From Aradus depressus (taxonomy: Eukaryota > Arthropoda > Insecta > Hemiptera > Aradidae): DNA of 64,000 bases. The DNA lies in assembly GCA_963662175.1 (NCBI GenBank), contig OY759216.1, positions 38,023,087 to 38,087,086 of the forward strand, given 5' to 3'. Below are positions 45,763-56,710 of this stretch, one piece after another. The notes beneath the pieces were generated by a model. That model had not been told where the DNA came from. It saw only the letters and a program-made list of their open reading frames with translations, and made no database searches. Made by a program: the position numbers and the translations under genes. Each line of letters starts with the position of its first letter. Position 1 is the first letter of the stretch.

Positions 45763-47645
45763 AGTCGGTGAACCATCGGCTATGTACTTCAACAGAAGGA
45801 ATTAATCAATTAACTTTTCGCTCTCTCTCCAAAACCAGTCAACTGTTTGCTGTAATAATCGATAGTTGACTTACATGGGGGCTCCTAATTCCGCATAGTA
45901 AATTTTGTAACGATAAATTCATTACATCGGCAGTTATTGAGATTTTTTAGTTGACCCCCCTCCCCTGAACCCCCATTTCCTTCGCCCGATATCGCTGAAA
46001 TTTCACAGGTTATGTCCTTATTGGGTTTTGACTTCAAATATGAAATTTCATGTTGGTAAATTCATTACATCGTCAATTATTGAAATTTTTTAGTTGAGCC
46101 TCCTCCCCTGAACCCCCATTTTCCTTCTCCCGACATCGCTGAAATTTGACAGATTATGTCTTCATTGATTTTTGACTTCAAATATGAAATTTCATGTTGG
46201 TATATTCATTACATCGTCAGTTATTCTGTTTTTTAGTTGAGCCCCCTCCCCTGAACCCCCATTTTCCTTCGCCCGATATCGCTGAAATTTGACAGGTTAT
46301 GTCCTCATTGGGTGTTGACTTCAAATATGAAATTTCATATTGGTACATTCATTACATCGGCAGTTATTCGGGTTTTTTAGTTTAGCCCCCTCCCCTGAAC
46401 CCCCATTTTTCTTCGCCTGACATCGCTGAAATTTGACATGTTGGTACATTCATTACATCGTCAGTTATTCTGTTTTTTTAGTTGACCCCCATTTTCCTTC
46501 CCCGACATCGCTGAAATTTGACAGGTTATGTCCTCATTGGGTTTTGACTTCAAATATGAAATTTCATGTTGGTACATTCATTACATCGGCAGTTATTCGG
46601 GTTTTTTAGTTGACCCCCCCTTCCCTGAACCCCCATTTTCCTTCCCCGACATCGCTGAAATTTGACAGGTTATGTCCTCATTGGGTTTTGACTTCAAATA
46701 TGAAATTGCATGTCGATACGATCATTACATCGTCAGTTATTCGGTTTTTTTAGTTGACCCCCCTTCCCTGAACCCCCATTTTCCTTCCCCGACATCGCTG
46801 AAATTTGACAGGTTATGTCCTCATTGGGTTTTGACTTCAAATATGAAATTTCATGTTGGTACATTCATTACATCGGCAGTTATTCGGGTTTTTTAGTTTA
46901 GCCCCCTCCCCTGAACCCCCATTTTTCTTCCCCGACATCGCTGAAATTTGACAGGTTATGTCCTCATTGGGTGTTGACTTCAAATATGAAATTTCATATT
47001 GGTACATTCATTACATCGGCAGTTATTCGGGTTTTTTAGTTTAGCCCCCTCCCCTGAACCCCCATTTTTCTTCGCCTGACATCGCTGAAATTTGACATGT
47101 TATGTCCTCATTGGGTTTTGACTTCAAATATGAAATTTCATGTTGGTACATTCATTACATCGGCAGTTATTCGGGTTTTTTAGTTTAGCCCCCTCCCCTG
47201 AACCCCCATTTTTCTTCCCCGACATCGCTGAAATTTGACAGGTTATGTCCTCATTGGGTTTTGACTTCAAATATGAAATTGCATGTCGATACGATCATTC
47301 CATCGTCAGTTATTCTGTTTTTTTAGTTGACCCCCCTTCCCTGAACCCCCATTTTCCTTCCCCGACATCGCTGAAATTTGACAGGTTATGTCCTCATTGG
47401 GTTTTGACTTCAAATATGAAATTTCATGTTGGTACATTCATTACATCGGCAGTTATTCGGGTTTTTGAGTTTATTCCTCCTTCTCTTTTGCCGATTCCGC
47501 TGAAAATTAATATATATCGTTCTTATGGGGTTTTGAATTTACATACGAAATTTTGTGTCGATATATTCATTACAACTGCAGTTATTAGAGTTTTTGAGTT
47601 AAACCTCCCCCTTCCTTTTGGTCGATTTGGCTAAAAATTAAAATA
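45763..47645 (+). repeat. Family A copy expanded into a ~143-bp tandem satellite
   Basis: It begins aagtcggtgaaccatcggct and continues as family A. It then repeats a unit (cgacatcgctgaaatttgac ... gttatgtcctcattgggttt ... ttcattacatcggcagttat ... cccctgaacccccattttcc) about ten times between 45900 and 47460. The word [c/t]gacatcgct recurs near 46131, 46274 (as cgatatcgct), 46419, 46503, 46647, 46790, 46933, 47078, 47220 and 47363, so the period is about 143 bp with one short unit (84 bp). Open frames here are period artefacts. Confidence 0.95.
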
Positions 47646-47949
47646 ATTATTTCCTTTGATATGTGTATCTTTGTGACTTGTCGTGTAAGAGTTGAGGTGT
47701 AGTTCGCACCTGTCGCAGACGTGACATGTGTCTATACCCTACAACTCCGGTTACCAAACTAACCTACAGGGGCTAGAATTAGGCAGGTGCTAGTAGACAG
47801 TGCCTTGTGTTCAAAAATTATATTTTGAATTTTTATTCTTACTAAAGGGAAATTATGGCTAACACAGGCACACGCAAGGCCTTGCTCCTTCCTTAATTAC
47901 TTTCTCAGTTATACTAAATATAGGGGAAAGCTTTTTGATTCCAATAATA

Positions 47950-48155
47950 AAAGAAAATCGCCGGTGAATCACCAGCAATGTACTTCCTCAGAGTGAATTA
48001 ATCAATTAACGTTTCGCCCCCCCCCCCCCTCCAAGTCGACCGTTTGCGATAATATTCAATAGTTTACTTACATGGGCCTCTTAATCCTCATATAAATTTT
48101 GAGTCGATATATTCATTACATCGGCAGTATTAGGGTTTTTAACGTTTGTCTCTGT
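47950..48155 (+). repeat. Family A 5' fragment
   Basis: Starts atcgccggtgaatcaccagc, then aatgtacttcctcagagtga and gaattaatcaattaacgttt; ends near cggcagtattagggttttt. Confidence 0.7.
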
Positions 48156-48494
48156 TTCTCCCTCAAATTAATTCGAACTTTCAACTATATTTGTTTTTTT
48201 TTATCTAAGACTGGTATTGCTGTTGTTGATTGTTTAAATAAATAGAAAAATTAAGACAAAATAATTTATTCACTAGTCGTGACTATGAGTAATAAATAAG
48301 ATGTATTTTCTCTGTTTTTACTTTAACTTTATTTATTTATTTACGAACTCAACGGCAGCATTATTGCGTTTCACCCATAAAAAATAAAATAAAATCTAAT
48401 GTAAAAAAAATATTTTAAATTATAAATAAATAAAAAATAAACAAAAACCAGCCAAAGAGAAAAAGTCAAATACAACCCAACAATAATAGCATGT

Positions 48495-48853
48495 GAGGAC
48501 GCCGGTAGCGTAGTGGTATGCTTGCTTGGTTACTGACCTCAATATCGCGGGTTCGAAACTTTTTTTTTTTTTCTTCTTTTTTTTTTCTTTTTTTTTTCTT
48601 TTTCTTTTTTCGGGTGTTTCTGACCCCTTAGGGGGGTCGATCACATCACCCTAACGCGCGGTGGTTCGAAACCCGGCGAATGCTCTTAGGTTTTTAATCT
48701 GGTAGGTGAAAAAAACCTTGAGAACGCCGTCCTTCCGATGGGATGTTAAGCGATATTCCCGAGTCAGGTACTCGTTAAAGACATCTAACCTAGGTGAATA
48801 AAAATTTAGGGTAACCAAAATTTAGGACTCCCTTAGTAAAGTTGGGCTCATAT
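48495..48853 (+). mobile_element. SINE-1 interrupted by another insertion in its B box
   Basis: Head gaggacgccggtagcgtagt. The B box is split by the insertion at 48560-48662 and then resumes ggttcgaaacccggcgaatg, with the body to 48853. Confidence 0.88.
48560..48662 (-). mobile_element. Small poly(A)-tailed retroposed insert (SINE-like) in SINE-1
   Basis: A T-rich start (reverse poly(A), about 50 bases) is followed by cgggtgtttctgacccctta and ggggggtcgatcacatcacc. It is flanked by the 10-bp direct repeat ggttcgaaac (48550-48559 and 48663-48672), so it was retroposed into the SINE. Confidence 0.8.
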
Positions 48854-48916
48854 TGCCTCTGACTCTACATTTGGAGTCCTAAATGTTGGCTATCCGGTTT
48901 AGTTATGTACTTTAGG

Positions 48917-49558
48917 TAGGGTGGTCCTGAAGCGGGCCACAAGTGAAATAACTCCTAAACGGTTAGAGATATCAAAATTGTGCATAGGACTAAAGTTGTA
49001 GCATTCGCCGAGAGCTATAGCATGGCGTCCTCGAAAAGACAAAAATGACCCTTTTAATGGCTCAAACAGCCCTTCGAAGGGCGGGGTTCCCTTTTGACCC
49101 TTAAGTTTCATTACATTTTATTAAAGTACTAAAGAAACAAGGAAGAACTGTGCAAACAGATTTTTGATACGTCAAGTAGTTCTCGGAACAAAAACGTTTA
49201 AAGTTGCACGTTTTTTTTATTTTGAAGTTATTAAATTCCAACTAACTTCAGAATAAGAAAAACGTGCAACTTTAAACTTTTTTTTCCGAGAACTATTTGA
49301 CGTATCAAAAATCTGTTTGCACAGTTCTTCCTTGTTTCTTTAGTACTTTAATAAAATGTATGAAACCTAAGGGTCAAAAGGGAACCCTGCCCTTCGAAGG
49401 GCTATTTGAGCCATTAAAAGGGTCATTTATGTCTTTTCAAGGACTCCATACCATAGCTCTCGGCGAATGCTACAACTTTAGTCCTATGCACAATTTTTAT
49501 ATCTTTAACCGTTTAGGAGTTATTTCACTGGTGGCCCGCTTATCTGGGCCACCCTGTA
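48917..49558. repeat. Long inverted-repeat element, arms about 310 bp
   Basis: The arms 48917-49225 and about 49245-49558 are reverse complements at high identity. The ends are tagggtggtcc and (reversed) tacagggtggcc. Both arms carry the same open frame in mirror orientation (KGQKGT, FEGLFEPLKGSF, ALGECYNFSPMHNF). Confidence 0.9.
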
Positions 49559-50164
49559 TATCCTGTTTATGGAAAGGCTGGCAGATCGGTTTTGTAGAAG
49601 CATAACATCGCTGCCCGGCGATATTTGACGATATTAATTTTGAACTTGGAATTGAAGCGGACAATGGTCAGCCTGATCTATAAGTTGAATTATGGAGAGT
49701 GAACAGTCTGTCCAGTTAGTGGTTGATTGGTAAGGTTTATCATGTTGTTCGTTACCATAGATCCCACGGTTGACCTTTGATCCCACGACCGGAGCCAATC
49801 TGACTGTTGTATTGTTCGGAAATGCACAACCAGTGGTAACCGCATGGTAATCCGTCCGTTCACAAATTTAAATGAAGACCACAATTGCCGTTTAGAACCT
49901 GTTAAGGGATACCACAACGATCTGTTTGCTTGATATAACCTTCTGGCCCGACTCTCCTGTTGTTCCTGGACCAGTACAGGAAGGACATCCCTATCCTTCT
50001 CTCAACCACAAATACCCCAATTTTGCTATATTTGTAATGGCGACGTTCAAACGTAAATCTATCACGCAATATTTCTACCCCCATAAGAAGTATGGGGGAA
50101 TTTATGTAATTGGGTAGAAGTGGCTTCATGGCTTCCAACCCCCAGATTCCATAAATTTAAAAGA

Positions 50165-50245
50165 ATAATCATCGGTGAATCACCCGCAATGTACTTCCCT
50201 AGCAAGAATTATTTAATTATGTTTACCTCCCCTCCAAAACCAAAA
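50165..50245 (+). repeat. Family A 5' end fragment
   Basis: Contains tcatcggtgaatcacccgca and atgtacttccctagcaagaa. Confidence 0.6.
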
Positions 50246-50395
50246 AAATCTTATGATTCACAATTAATATCTGAAATTAATATTATTATACCGAACCAGA
50301 ACATCATGATTATTTTGATTTAAATTTTAAAGGTCAAAGATATATATCTATATTGATAAGATCCTTTCTTGTTCGTAAATAAAATGTATTATGTA

Positions 50396-50619
50396 GGGGA
50401 GCCATGGTGGCCCTGCGGGCTAGAGCGTAGGGCTTTGGTCGCATGGTCTCACCATGGTTTGCGGGTTCGAATCCCGTCCGGGAGTGAGTTTTATTTTATT
50501 TCATAGATAGAACTCCCTCCCGGGGCCATGGATGTCGTAAATAACTTGTAAATTACACAGTGACATGGCTAATATGCATCGTACATAAGGCCAAAAAAAA
50601 AAAATAAATAAAAAATAAT
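50396..50619 (+). mobile_element. SINE-2, full length with 14-bp target duplication
   Basis: The tRNA-like head ccatggtggccctgcgggct and B box cgggttcgaatcccgtcc are followed by the body to cgatgcat-like sequence and an A-rich tail. The direct repeat aaatgtattatgta occurs at 50382-50395 and 50620-50633. Confidence 0.95.
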
Positions 50620-50879
50620 AAATGTATTATGTACTTAGGCGAAAGTATAATTTGATTTTTAAACAAGTTGTAATTTTATTTTGTTGATCTATACTTGAAC
50701 GCTAAGTGATAGATGTACTTAATTTCCTCTTTATTTATAAATTATGACGACTACAATCTGACAGTCATCTGACTAAGAGGCTGTCTTTGGTGTAAGATTT
50801 TTGATTTTCAAATTATTTGTATATGTGTATTTTGTTTATAAATAAATAAATGTATATAAAAAAAATACATACTTTATAC

Positions 50880-51545
50880 CGGCAGTTATTAGAGTTTTTG
50901 TCTAACCCCTCCCCCCCTCCCTAAAGTGTCGCTTTCCGTACCCAATTTAGCGGAAAATTAATAGTTGTCGTTCTTACGGAGTTACATGAAATTTCGTGTC
51001 GATACTTTCATTCTATCGGGAGTTATCGTTGACAGACACACAGCCAGAGGGGACTTTTTTTTTTTTTTAAATCGGCCAGAAGGATGTAGTACCCATAGCT
51101 TAGTACATATGTAAATAAAAATGATAGTTCAATAGGTATTGTTTAGTAAATAATAGTTAACAGTTATTACAAATAGTAACAGTAACGGACTCTAGCGATG
51201 ACGTAGTTAGTTTCACTTACTGAAAGGAGACATATCTAGGACATGCCTGAGGCAGTCATTATTGAGAATATTCTGAACTCTCTATACTTGTTCCTCTTTT
51301 CGGTCCTCCTGTCGAGCTTAGATCAGGCGCCTGTTTCAAGTAAGAACGTGTAAATGAGAACTAACAGCTCAGACAGGTATTCTTGAGTTTCACAAGGGGA
51401 CGTTATAACGATAACTCCAAATTGATTGAATCTATCGACACGAAGTTATATATGTGTATTCAAAACCCCATAAGGACGATACCTATTGATTTTCAGCCAA
51501 ATCGCTCGAAGAGAAAGGGAGGATTAGGGGGCTCAACATAAAATC
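50880..51545. repeat. Family A fragments: plus 50880-51085, minus 51380-51545
   Basis: Plus part: ggcagttattagagtttttg, attctatcgggagttatcg. Minus part: aaaaccccataaggacgata, ttttcagccaaatcgctcga. Confidence 0.65.
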
Positions 51546-51561
51546 TGTAATAACTGTCGAG

Positions 51562-51723
51562 TTTTTTTTTTTGGCCTTATGTACGATGCATATTTGCCAT
51601 GTCACTGTGTTATCTAGTTATTTACGACATCCATGGCCCCGGGAGGATTCGAACCCGCAAACCATGATGAGACCATGCGAACAGAGCCCTACGCTCTAGC
51701 CCGCACGGCCACCATGGCCCCCC
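51562..51723 (-). mobile_element. SINE-2, reverse, inserted in family A
   Basis: Reverse poly(A) (T run from 51562), body, reversed B box ggattcgaacccgc. The direct repeat aactgtcgag occurs at 51552-51561 and 51724-51733. Confidence 0.92.
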
Positions 51724-51948
51724 AACTGTCGAGGTTGTCCTCATCATCAGGCAGTCTACAAAAAAACATGTTAGCAACAAAGAAAAATGTATAAAGTTCT
51801 GTTCGTTAAAATCCATAAAATATTGTGGTAAGAAAATATTAAATAAATATAAATAAATTATATGAATAAAAGTAAAACATATCTGATATAATAATTTTGA
51901 AAACAACATAATTTAATAATAAGGTTTAAAAATTAAAATAAACTTTTA

Positions 51949-52307
51949 GTTTAGGTTAGGTTTTATGACTCATGCCCGGGCTTTAACTACGAGGTCATAT
52001 CGCTTACTACCAGAGTGCTCTTTCGTCATTCTGGTGGACATGAGCCCCACTACTGTGGGAGTCCTAAATTTTGCCTACCCTAAATTTTTTTATTCACCTA
52101 GGGTAGGGTGTTTAACGAGTATCTGACATCGTACAGGCTCGGGACCATCGCTTTACGTCCCATCCGAAGGGCGGCGTGCTTAAGTTTATTTTACCTTCCA
52201 GATAAAATAAGCTAAGGGCCTCGGTTGGGTTACCGAGAAGAGTTAGAAGTCAAGTAAGAAGCCCGTTAGAAGTCAAGCACGCATACCACTGAGCTCCCGG
52301 CGCCCTC
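51949..52307 (-). mobile_element. SINE-1, reverse, TTAGG tail, 14-bp target duplication
   Basis: It starts ttaggttaggttttatgact (reverse tail) and ends with the head gagctcccggcgccctc. The direct repeat aaaataaactttta occurs at 51935-51948 and 52308-52321. A small duplication (gttagaagtcaag twice) disturbs the head region. Confidence 0.93.
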
Positions 52308-52384
52308 AAAATAAACTTTTATAAAACTATATAAAAACAATTAAAATTTCATGGATGGGGACAGATATGTTATTCCTGTTCCCC

Positions 52385-52645
52385 AAATGAGTCACAACTG
52401 TATAAGGACGATACATATGAGTTTTTCCAGGTAATCGGCGTGTAATGGCAAGGGACTCGACTCAAAAACCGTATTATATTAACTGCCGATTTAATGAATG
52501 TATCTGCTCATTTAGTATGAGGATTCCAAATTCCCTATCTTAGTTAACTATAGATTTATAGCCCAAAAATTTGATTGGTCATGGAGGGAGAGCGAAAACC
52601 TAATTGATTGGTTCGATATTTTGGTTCACCGCCGACTTTTTTAAT
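52385..52645 (-). repeat. Family A copy, reverse
   Basis: Reversed modules (aactgccgatttaatgaatg), then gcgaaaacctaattgattgg and the end ggttcaccgccga. Confidence 0.65.
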
Positions 52646-52690
52646 ATTGCTACCAATTATACTCAGAATTTTATGAAATTAACAGTTCTT

Positions 52691-53176
52691 TTATTTTTCC
52701 TGCTTCCCTGTTTGCCGATCAGCGCACAAAGTTTCAATTTTCTCAATGTCAAAATTACAAGATTTTGAGTATCCTAATGCGACACTGCCTCTCTCAAAAT
52801 AAATGATAGGTGCAGCTTCATAGTGAATGTTTTTACCTAGATTTTGAGTATACTCGCAAGTTTTAGATACAATGTGCTCAAGGTCAGAATAATTTAAAGA
52901 TTCCATTGAATATCCTAATATTTCACGTTTAACAATAATAACATAATGATTTGTTCCGTGACGCCGGATGATTAGTGTCATGTTCGTTAGTTCGATATGT
53001 TGAGGAAAACAAGAAAAGAGAGCCTTGAAAGGCCGTGGTAAAGGGGAAATTCTCAGGTGTCTGAATCCGTCATTTGGCATTCTTAGCGCTAACCTTGGAT
53101 CTGGCCAATATCCATATCCAACAATTGTTAATGCTATTGGTTGTTCTTTTGTGGCATTGACGTTAAGGCAGTAATG
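52691..53176 (-). CDS. Unrecognised open reading frame, about 160 residues, inside DIP2 intron 1
   Basis: The minus strand stays open from after a TGA at about 53179 to the stop at 52691. The first Met at 53080 would give 129 residues. The upstream open part (NVNATKEQPIALTIVGYGYW) is also protein-like, so the coding start may lie in another exon. Features: two NxT sequons (NAT, NMT), scattered Cys, HIELTNMTLIIRR, HYEAAPIIYFERGSVALGY and a polar C-terminus. A minus-strand donor-like TTTACAG|gtaggt occurs at about 53224, but no in-phase acceptor was found to join it. It could be a nested gene, the last exon of one, or a domesticated or decayed fragment. No family assigned. Confidence 0.4.
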   Translation of the reverse strand, partial: HYCLNVNATKEQPIALTIVGYGYWPDPRLALRMPNDGFRHLRISPLPRPFKALFSCFPQHIELTNMTLIIRRHGTNHYVIIVKREILGYSMESLNYSDLEHIVSKTCEYTQNLGKNIHYEAAPIIYFERGSVALGYSKSCNFDIEKIETLCADRQTGKQEK

Positions 53177-54141
53177 TCAACTTATAGTTAATGTTAATGT
53201 CGACTAATGTTGAATAGAAAGAGGTGACCTACCTGTAAATTGCCCTTTGATAAACGTGGGCATTAAAGCCAATCAAAAAAATAAAGAACGGTCATTTTTA
53301 TTAGCGATTGTCTATCGACATGTTGCCGTCGTATCCCAAAGATTAATTGGGCGATTGGTATATAAATTATAAGATTACTGTCTATGTTGGAATTGGAACC
53401 CAGACTCTCCTGAGTTGTTGAAAAGGCCGTTCGTTACCTACTCAACAATGGATACCCCCAATTGCCAATTGGTTGCCCAGTAATGTGCATCTGTCATAAT
53501 GTTGGTCATTGTCTAAACATTGTTAGCAATTTCGAGGCTGCGGTACGTCAACATCCCCATAACCTTGAAAGTGGTAGGCACGCTTTATATGTAATAGTAA
53601 GGATGTTGTGGGTCGAGATTTCTCATAAAAAATAAAAGGCGTTGTTTTCTCACCCTTTTATTTCCGGCCTAAGCCGGTGTTCAATGCAACTGTGTCATCA
53701 ATGGCACATCCCACCCGTACACTGTGTTTCATTAGACTCTACACTGTTCGAGTGGAATGTGCCACTGATGATGACGAAGTGTTGAAAACGTTTCATTTCG
53801 CTATACTTATTTAAGTAGCGCTAAAACTCCTCAGTGTGCTGTGGTATCCAAGAGCAGCATCTGGTCCAATGATGCTGCACTCTAACACCGAACACCGATC
53901 AGTTTCCTTCATTGCTGTTCTCTTCGTCCGTTCATCGCTGCCTGTCTTACCATTCATTGTGTGACATGTGGTCGCTGGACATTTCCTCATCTTTCACAAC
54001 CTGCCTCGGTTCTGTTACAGCAGACCAGAAGCAGTAACATTTCTTGCTACCTAGAGTTTTACATTGGCTTAGAATATGAACTTGAGTCCCATTTCGTGCC
54101 CTGAGGATTCCTGACGATGCTCATATTGTGCAGGTGTTCGT

Positions 54142-54501
54142 TCATATAACAGTTAGTTCTATGACAATCAGAAGCTCTCGGCTTCTCTTCTCTGAAGGAT
54201 TTGCAACATAGTATTCAATGTCTTTGTTTAGGGACCACTCTTCAGAACTGGTTGAGTGGCCCCGCCCAGTTTTATAATCTGGATAAGGCATGTACCTCCG
54301 GTTTTGTTTTTCTTCTTCGTAGTTGCCCCTTTGGAAGTTTCTTTCATCCGATCTAAACAACATCCACGTTTCCGAGCCATAAGTGAGAACTAGGCCGATG
54401 TGAGTCGCGAGTTTTGTGTGAATTCCGTCTGTTAATAACGCCCCATGGCATCCTTCCAGGAACAGGCCTGAGGCAGTGTCTTCTCTGCAAAATGTTGTCA
54501 T
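54142..54501 (-). mobile_element. LINE reverse-transcriptase C-terminal fragment, degenerate
   Basis: The minus strand reads HIGLVLTYGSETWMLFRSDE, the hallmark end of the RT domain of RTE/CR1-like non-LTR elements. Flanks to about 53990 and 54700 look related but are broken. Confidence 0.7.
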
Positions 54502-54742
54502 TCTACCAACATACCCAGCCAGGAGTCTCCTATGCCTTCCCGGTCAGGCTAGTCACCCTTCCCCAGGATATAGAGATGCAGACGTCCTATTCAGTTCAAT
54601 CGGTTTTCATGTCACGTCTCCACTCCCTACCATCAGCTTTTGTTACAGATTTCATCCATGATGTATATGTTCGAAGGCAAGCGGGTCTCCAGTAGAAAAT
54701 GCTAGTCGCTCTTGTGATTGAATTCATTTAAGAGCATTTGTA

Positions 54743-55390
54743 TATGTTACGCCGAATTGACGAAATTGCCTAGTTCGTGAACTAGGCAAAAAATTGGCGA
54801 ATTTACGAATTCGGCCACCTTTTTGCCGAATTCACGTATTAGGCAAATCTACTGCCTAATACACGTAATCGGCAGTAATCATGTTGCCTAGTTCACGAAT
54901 TAGGCAACTACATGCAGCGCATAGTTAGGGTATAAAAGATGTTCATGCCAAAAAGACGTAAATCTTCACGATGTAAATGTTATAAGAGTGGCTTCGTTTG
55001 TAAGTCAGCTTGTCATTCTGGAACATCCATAAAAACCATGATTAATTTTTTTTTTTTTAATTTGACCTCTTTTTCATTGTTTTTAACATTTGCTAACGAA
55101 TACTGTTCAATGTTGTTTAAAACCCAGTATTAAAAGGACTTTTTTTTCATTATTTGTGTTTTATATAATTCAATAATTCCCTATCTATAATAACTGATAC
55201 ATAGATCCAATAATTCCCTATTTAGGGAATTACCCCAAAAGTGGGGGTTGCCTATTTCGCGAAATAGGCAAAATGAAACCAACAAATTGCCTAATCCATG
55301 AATTCGGCAAAGAGGTTGCCGAATTCACGAATTCGGCAATTTTTTGCCTAGTTCACGAACTAGGCAATTTCGTTAATTCGGCGTAACATA
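54743..55390. mobile_element. Palindrome-array transposon with CXC-motif ORF remnant
   Basis: Inverted termini tatgttacgccgaattgacg and (right end reversed) tatgttacgccgaattaacg. Inside are at least eight 20-24-bp palindromes of the form TTGCC-N14-GGCAA (e.g. 55248-55271, a perfect palindrome), clustered in both subterminal regions. A short ORF at 54939-55080 reads RRKSSRCKCYKSGFVCKSAC, a CXC/tesmin-like Cys pattern. Such Cys motifs are known at the C-termini of some DDE transposases, so it is probably a remnant. Superfamily unassigned. Confidence 0.8.
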
Positions 55391-56461
55391 TATAAAATAA
55401 TACAAAGAATTAATAATATAAAATCTTAACTTCAAAACTTGAGTACCCGGAGTTGATACATGTCGCATTGTGGACCTAAGATGCACTGATTATTTCACTA
55501 ATTGATTTTGGTCCTATTAATTATTATGTTCAATATATTCCTCATTCTCTTCAGTTAATTTTTATACAAAACTGTCGACCAGATAGAATTTTCATACTGA
55601 TCGGTTAAAAAATGTCATATATTACAACTTGTAACATATTGGGTATGTTGTTTGGCGCCCAAATGAAAGGAAAATGTACGATGGCGTTTTTAATATGCTA
55701 GGATATCAAATCAAAGATAACGCGAATAAAATCTCTATAGAGCTTACTATCCATGAATACAAACGATGGGCGAAAAGAGATAAGAAAATAAGAGAGATAG
55801 GTAGTGCTAACGGATTCCAAAATAAAAGCATAAATAAAGTATAAAGCAAAGTAGAAAAAAATCTAATTGAAATATTGTCTATTCCGCCAAAAAAATTACA
55901 CGAATTACCGGTTTTGGTATTACCCCAGCGTCAGGTTTAGTGAACTAAGACAGGTCTTGCAGCTGTTTCGCCAACTACCAGTTTTCTGCAAATCTCCGAG
56001 TTAGGGAAGTATATTGACGGTGATTCACCGACATGTTTTTCCCATTTAGATGTGTCATAATACTGTGGTCTAGTCAAGGCTGACTAGATACAATTGTTAT
56101 TGTATCCGTGAATTATTTCCTGTTATTATCAATTCGTACTTGTGTGCTAACTATTATTACTCATTATAATTATTGACATTGCTTATAGTTATTATCTATT
56201 CACACAATTAAATATAATAATTGAAGTTGTAAATAATTATTAATTTTTTTAAAAATAGAATGAATACTGTATTCTTTAAGGAGACGACCAGACTGGAAGA
56301 CCGGTTTTCTGATGAGGGCTAACAGGTTGAGGGGTTTTTCTACTTCCTGGTCTTATTTGAGACATGAACTACCACAAACCTTATTTTAGAATCACATTTA
56401 ACAGAAAAAGTCTATCCCTCAATTTTGTGTCCCGAAATATTTTTACTCAACATGCGAGAGT

Positions 56462-56640
56462 GTCGTGCCGGTAGCTCAGTAAAAAAAAAGTAGAAAAATG
56501 AAGGACTCATGTCCACCAGAGGAAGAAAAGAGCACCCTGGTAGTAGGCGATAGAGCACCCTGGTAGTAGGCGATAGAGCACCCTGGTAGTAGGCGATAGA
56601 GCACCCTGGTAGTAGGCGATGATCTCGTAGTTAAAGGAAA
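56462..56640 (+). mobile_element. SINE-1 deletion copy with an internal 4x23-bp minisatellite
   Basis: The head ccggtagctcagt is joined by an A run to the 3' body (ggactcatgtccaccag). The 23-bp unit agagcaccctggtagtaggc+gat repeats four times at 56529-56620; the tail of the SINE follows. Confidence 0.92.
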
Positions 56641-56710
56641 AATATTAACGCTAATAACACAAATTGTGAACAGATTGGTTAGTCGTTCTCTGCCGCTTGT
56701 TATCCATTTT

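Noticed and set aside
45900..47460. Regular repeats as a CRISPR-like array
   Set aside because: The whole 143-bp unit is repeated with no unique spacers, in a eukaryotic intron.
46672..47634. Open frames of 74-129 residues in the 46-47.6 kb region
   Set aside because: They are produced by the ~143-bp tandem repeat and show the same words repeatedly; no independent coding evidence.
49902..50138. 78-residue minus-strand ORF upstream of SINE-2
   Set aside because: Low-complexity-free but without homology I can name; flanked by repeats and lacking splice or start context.
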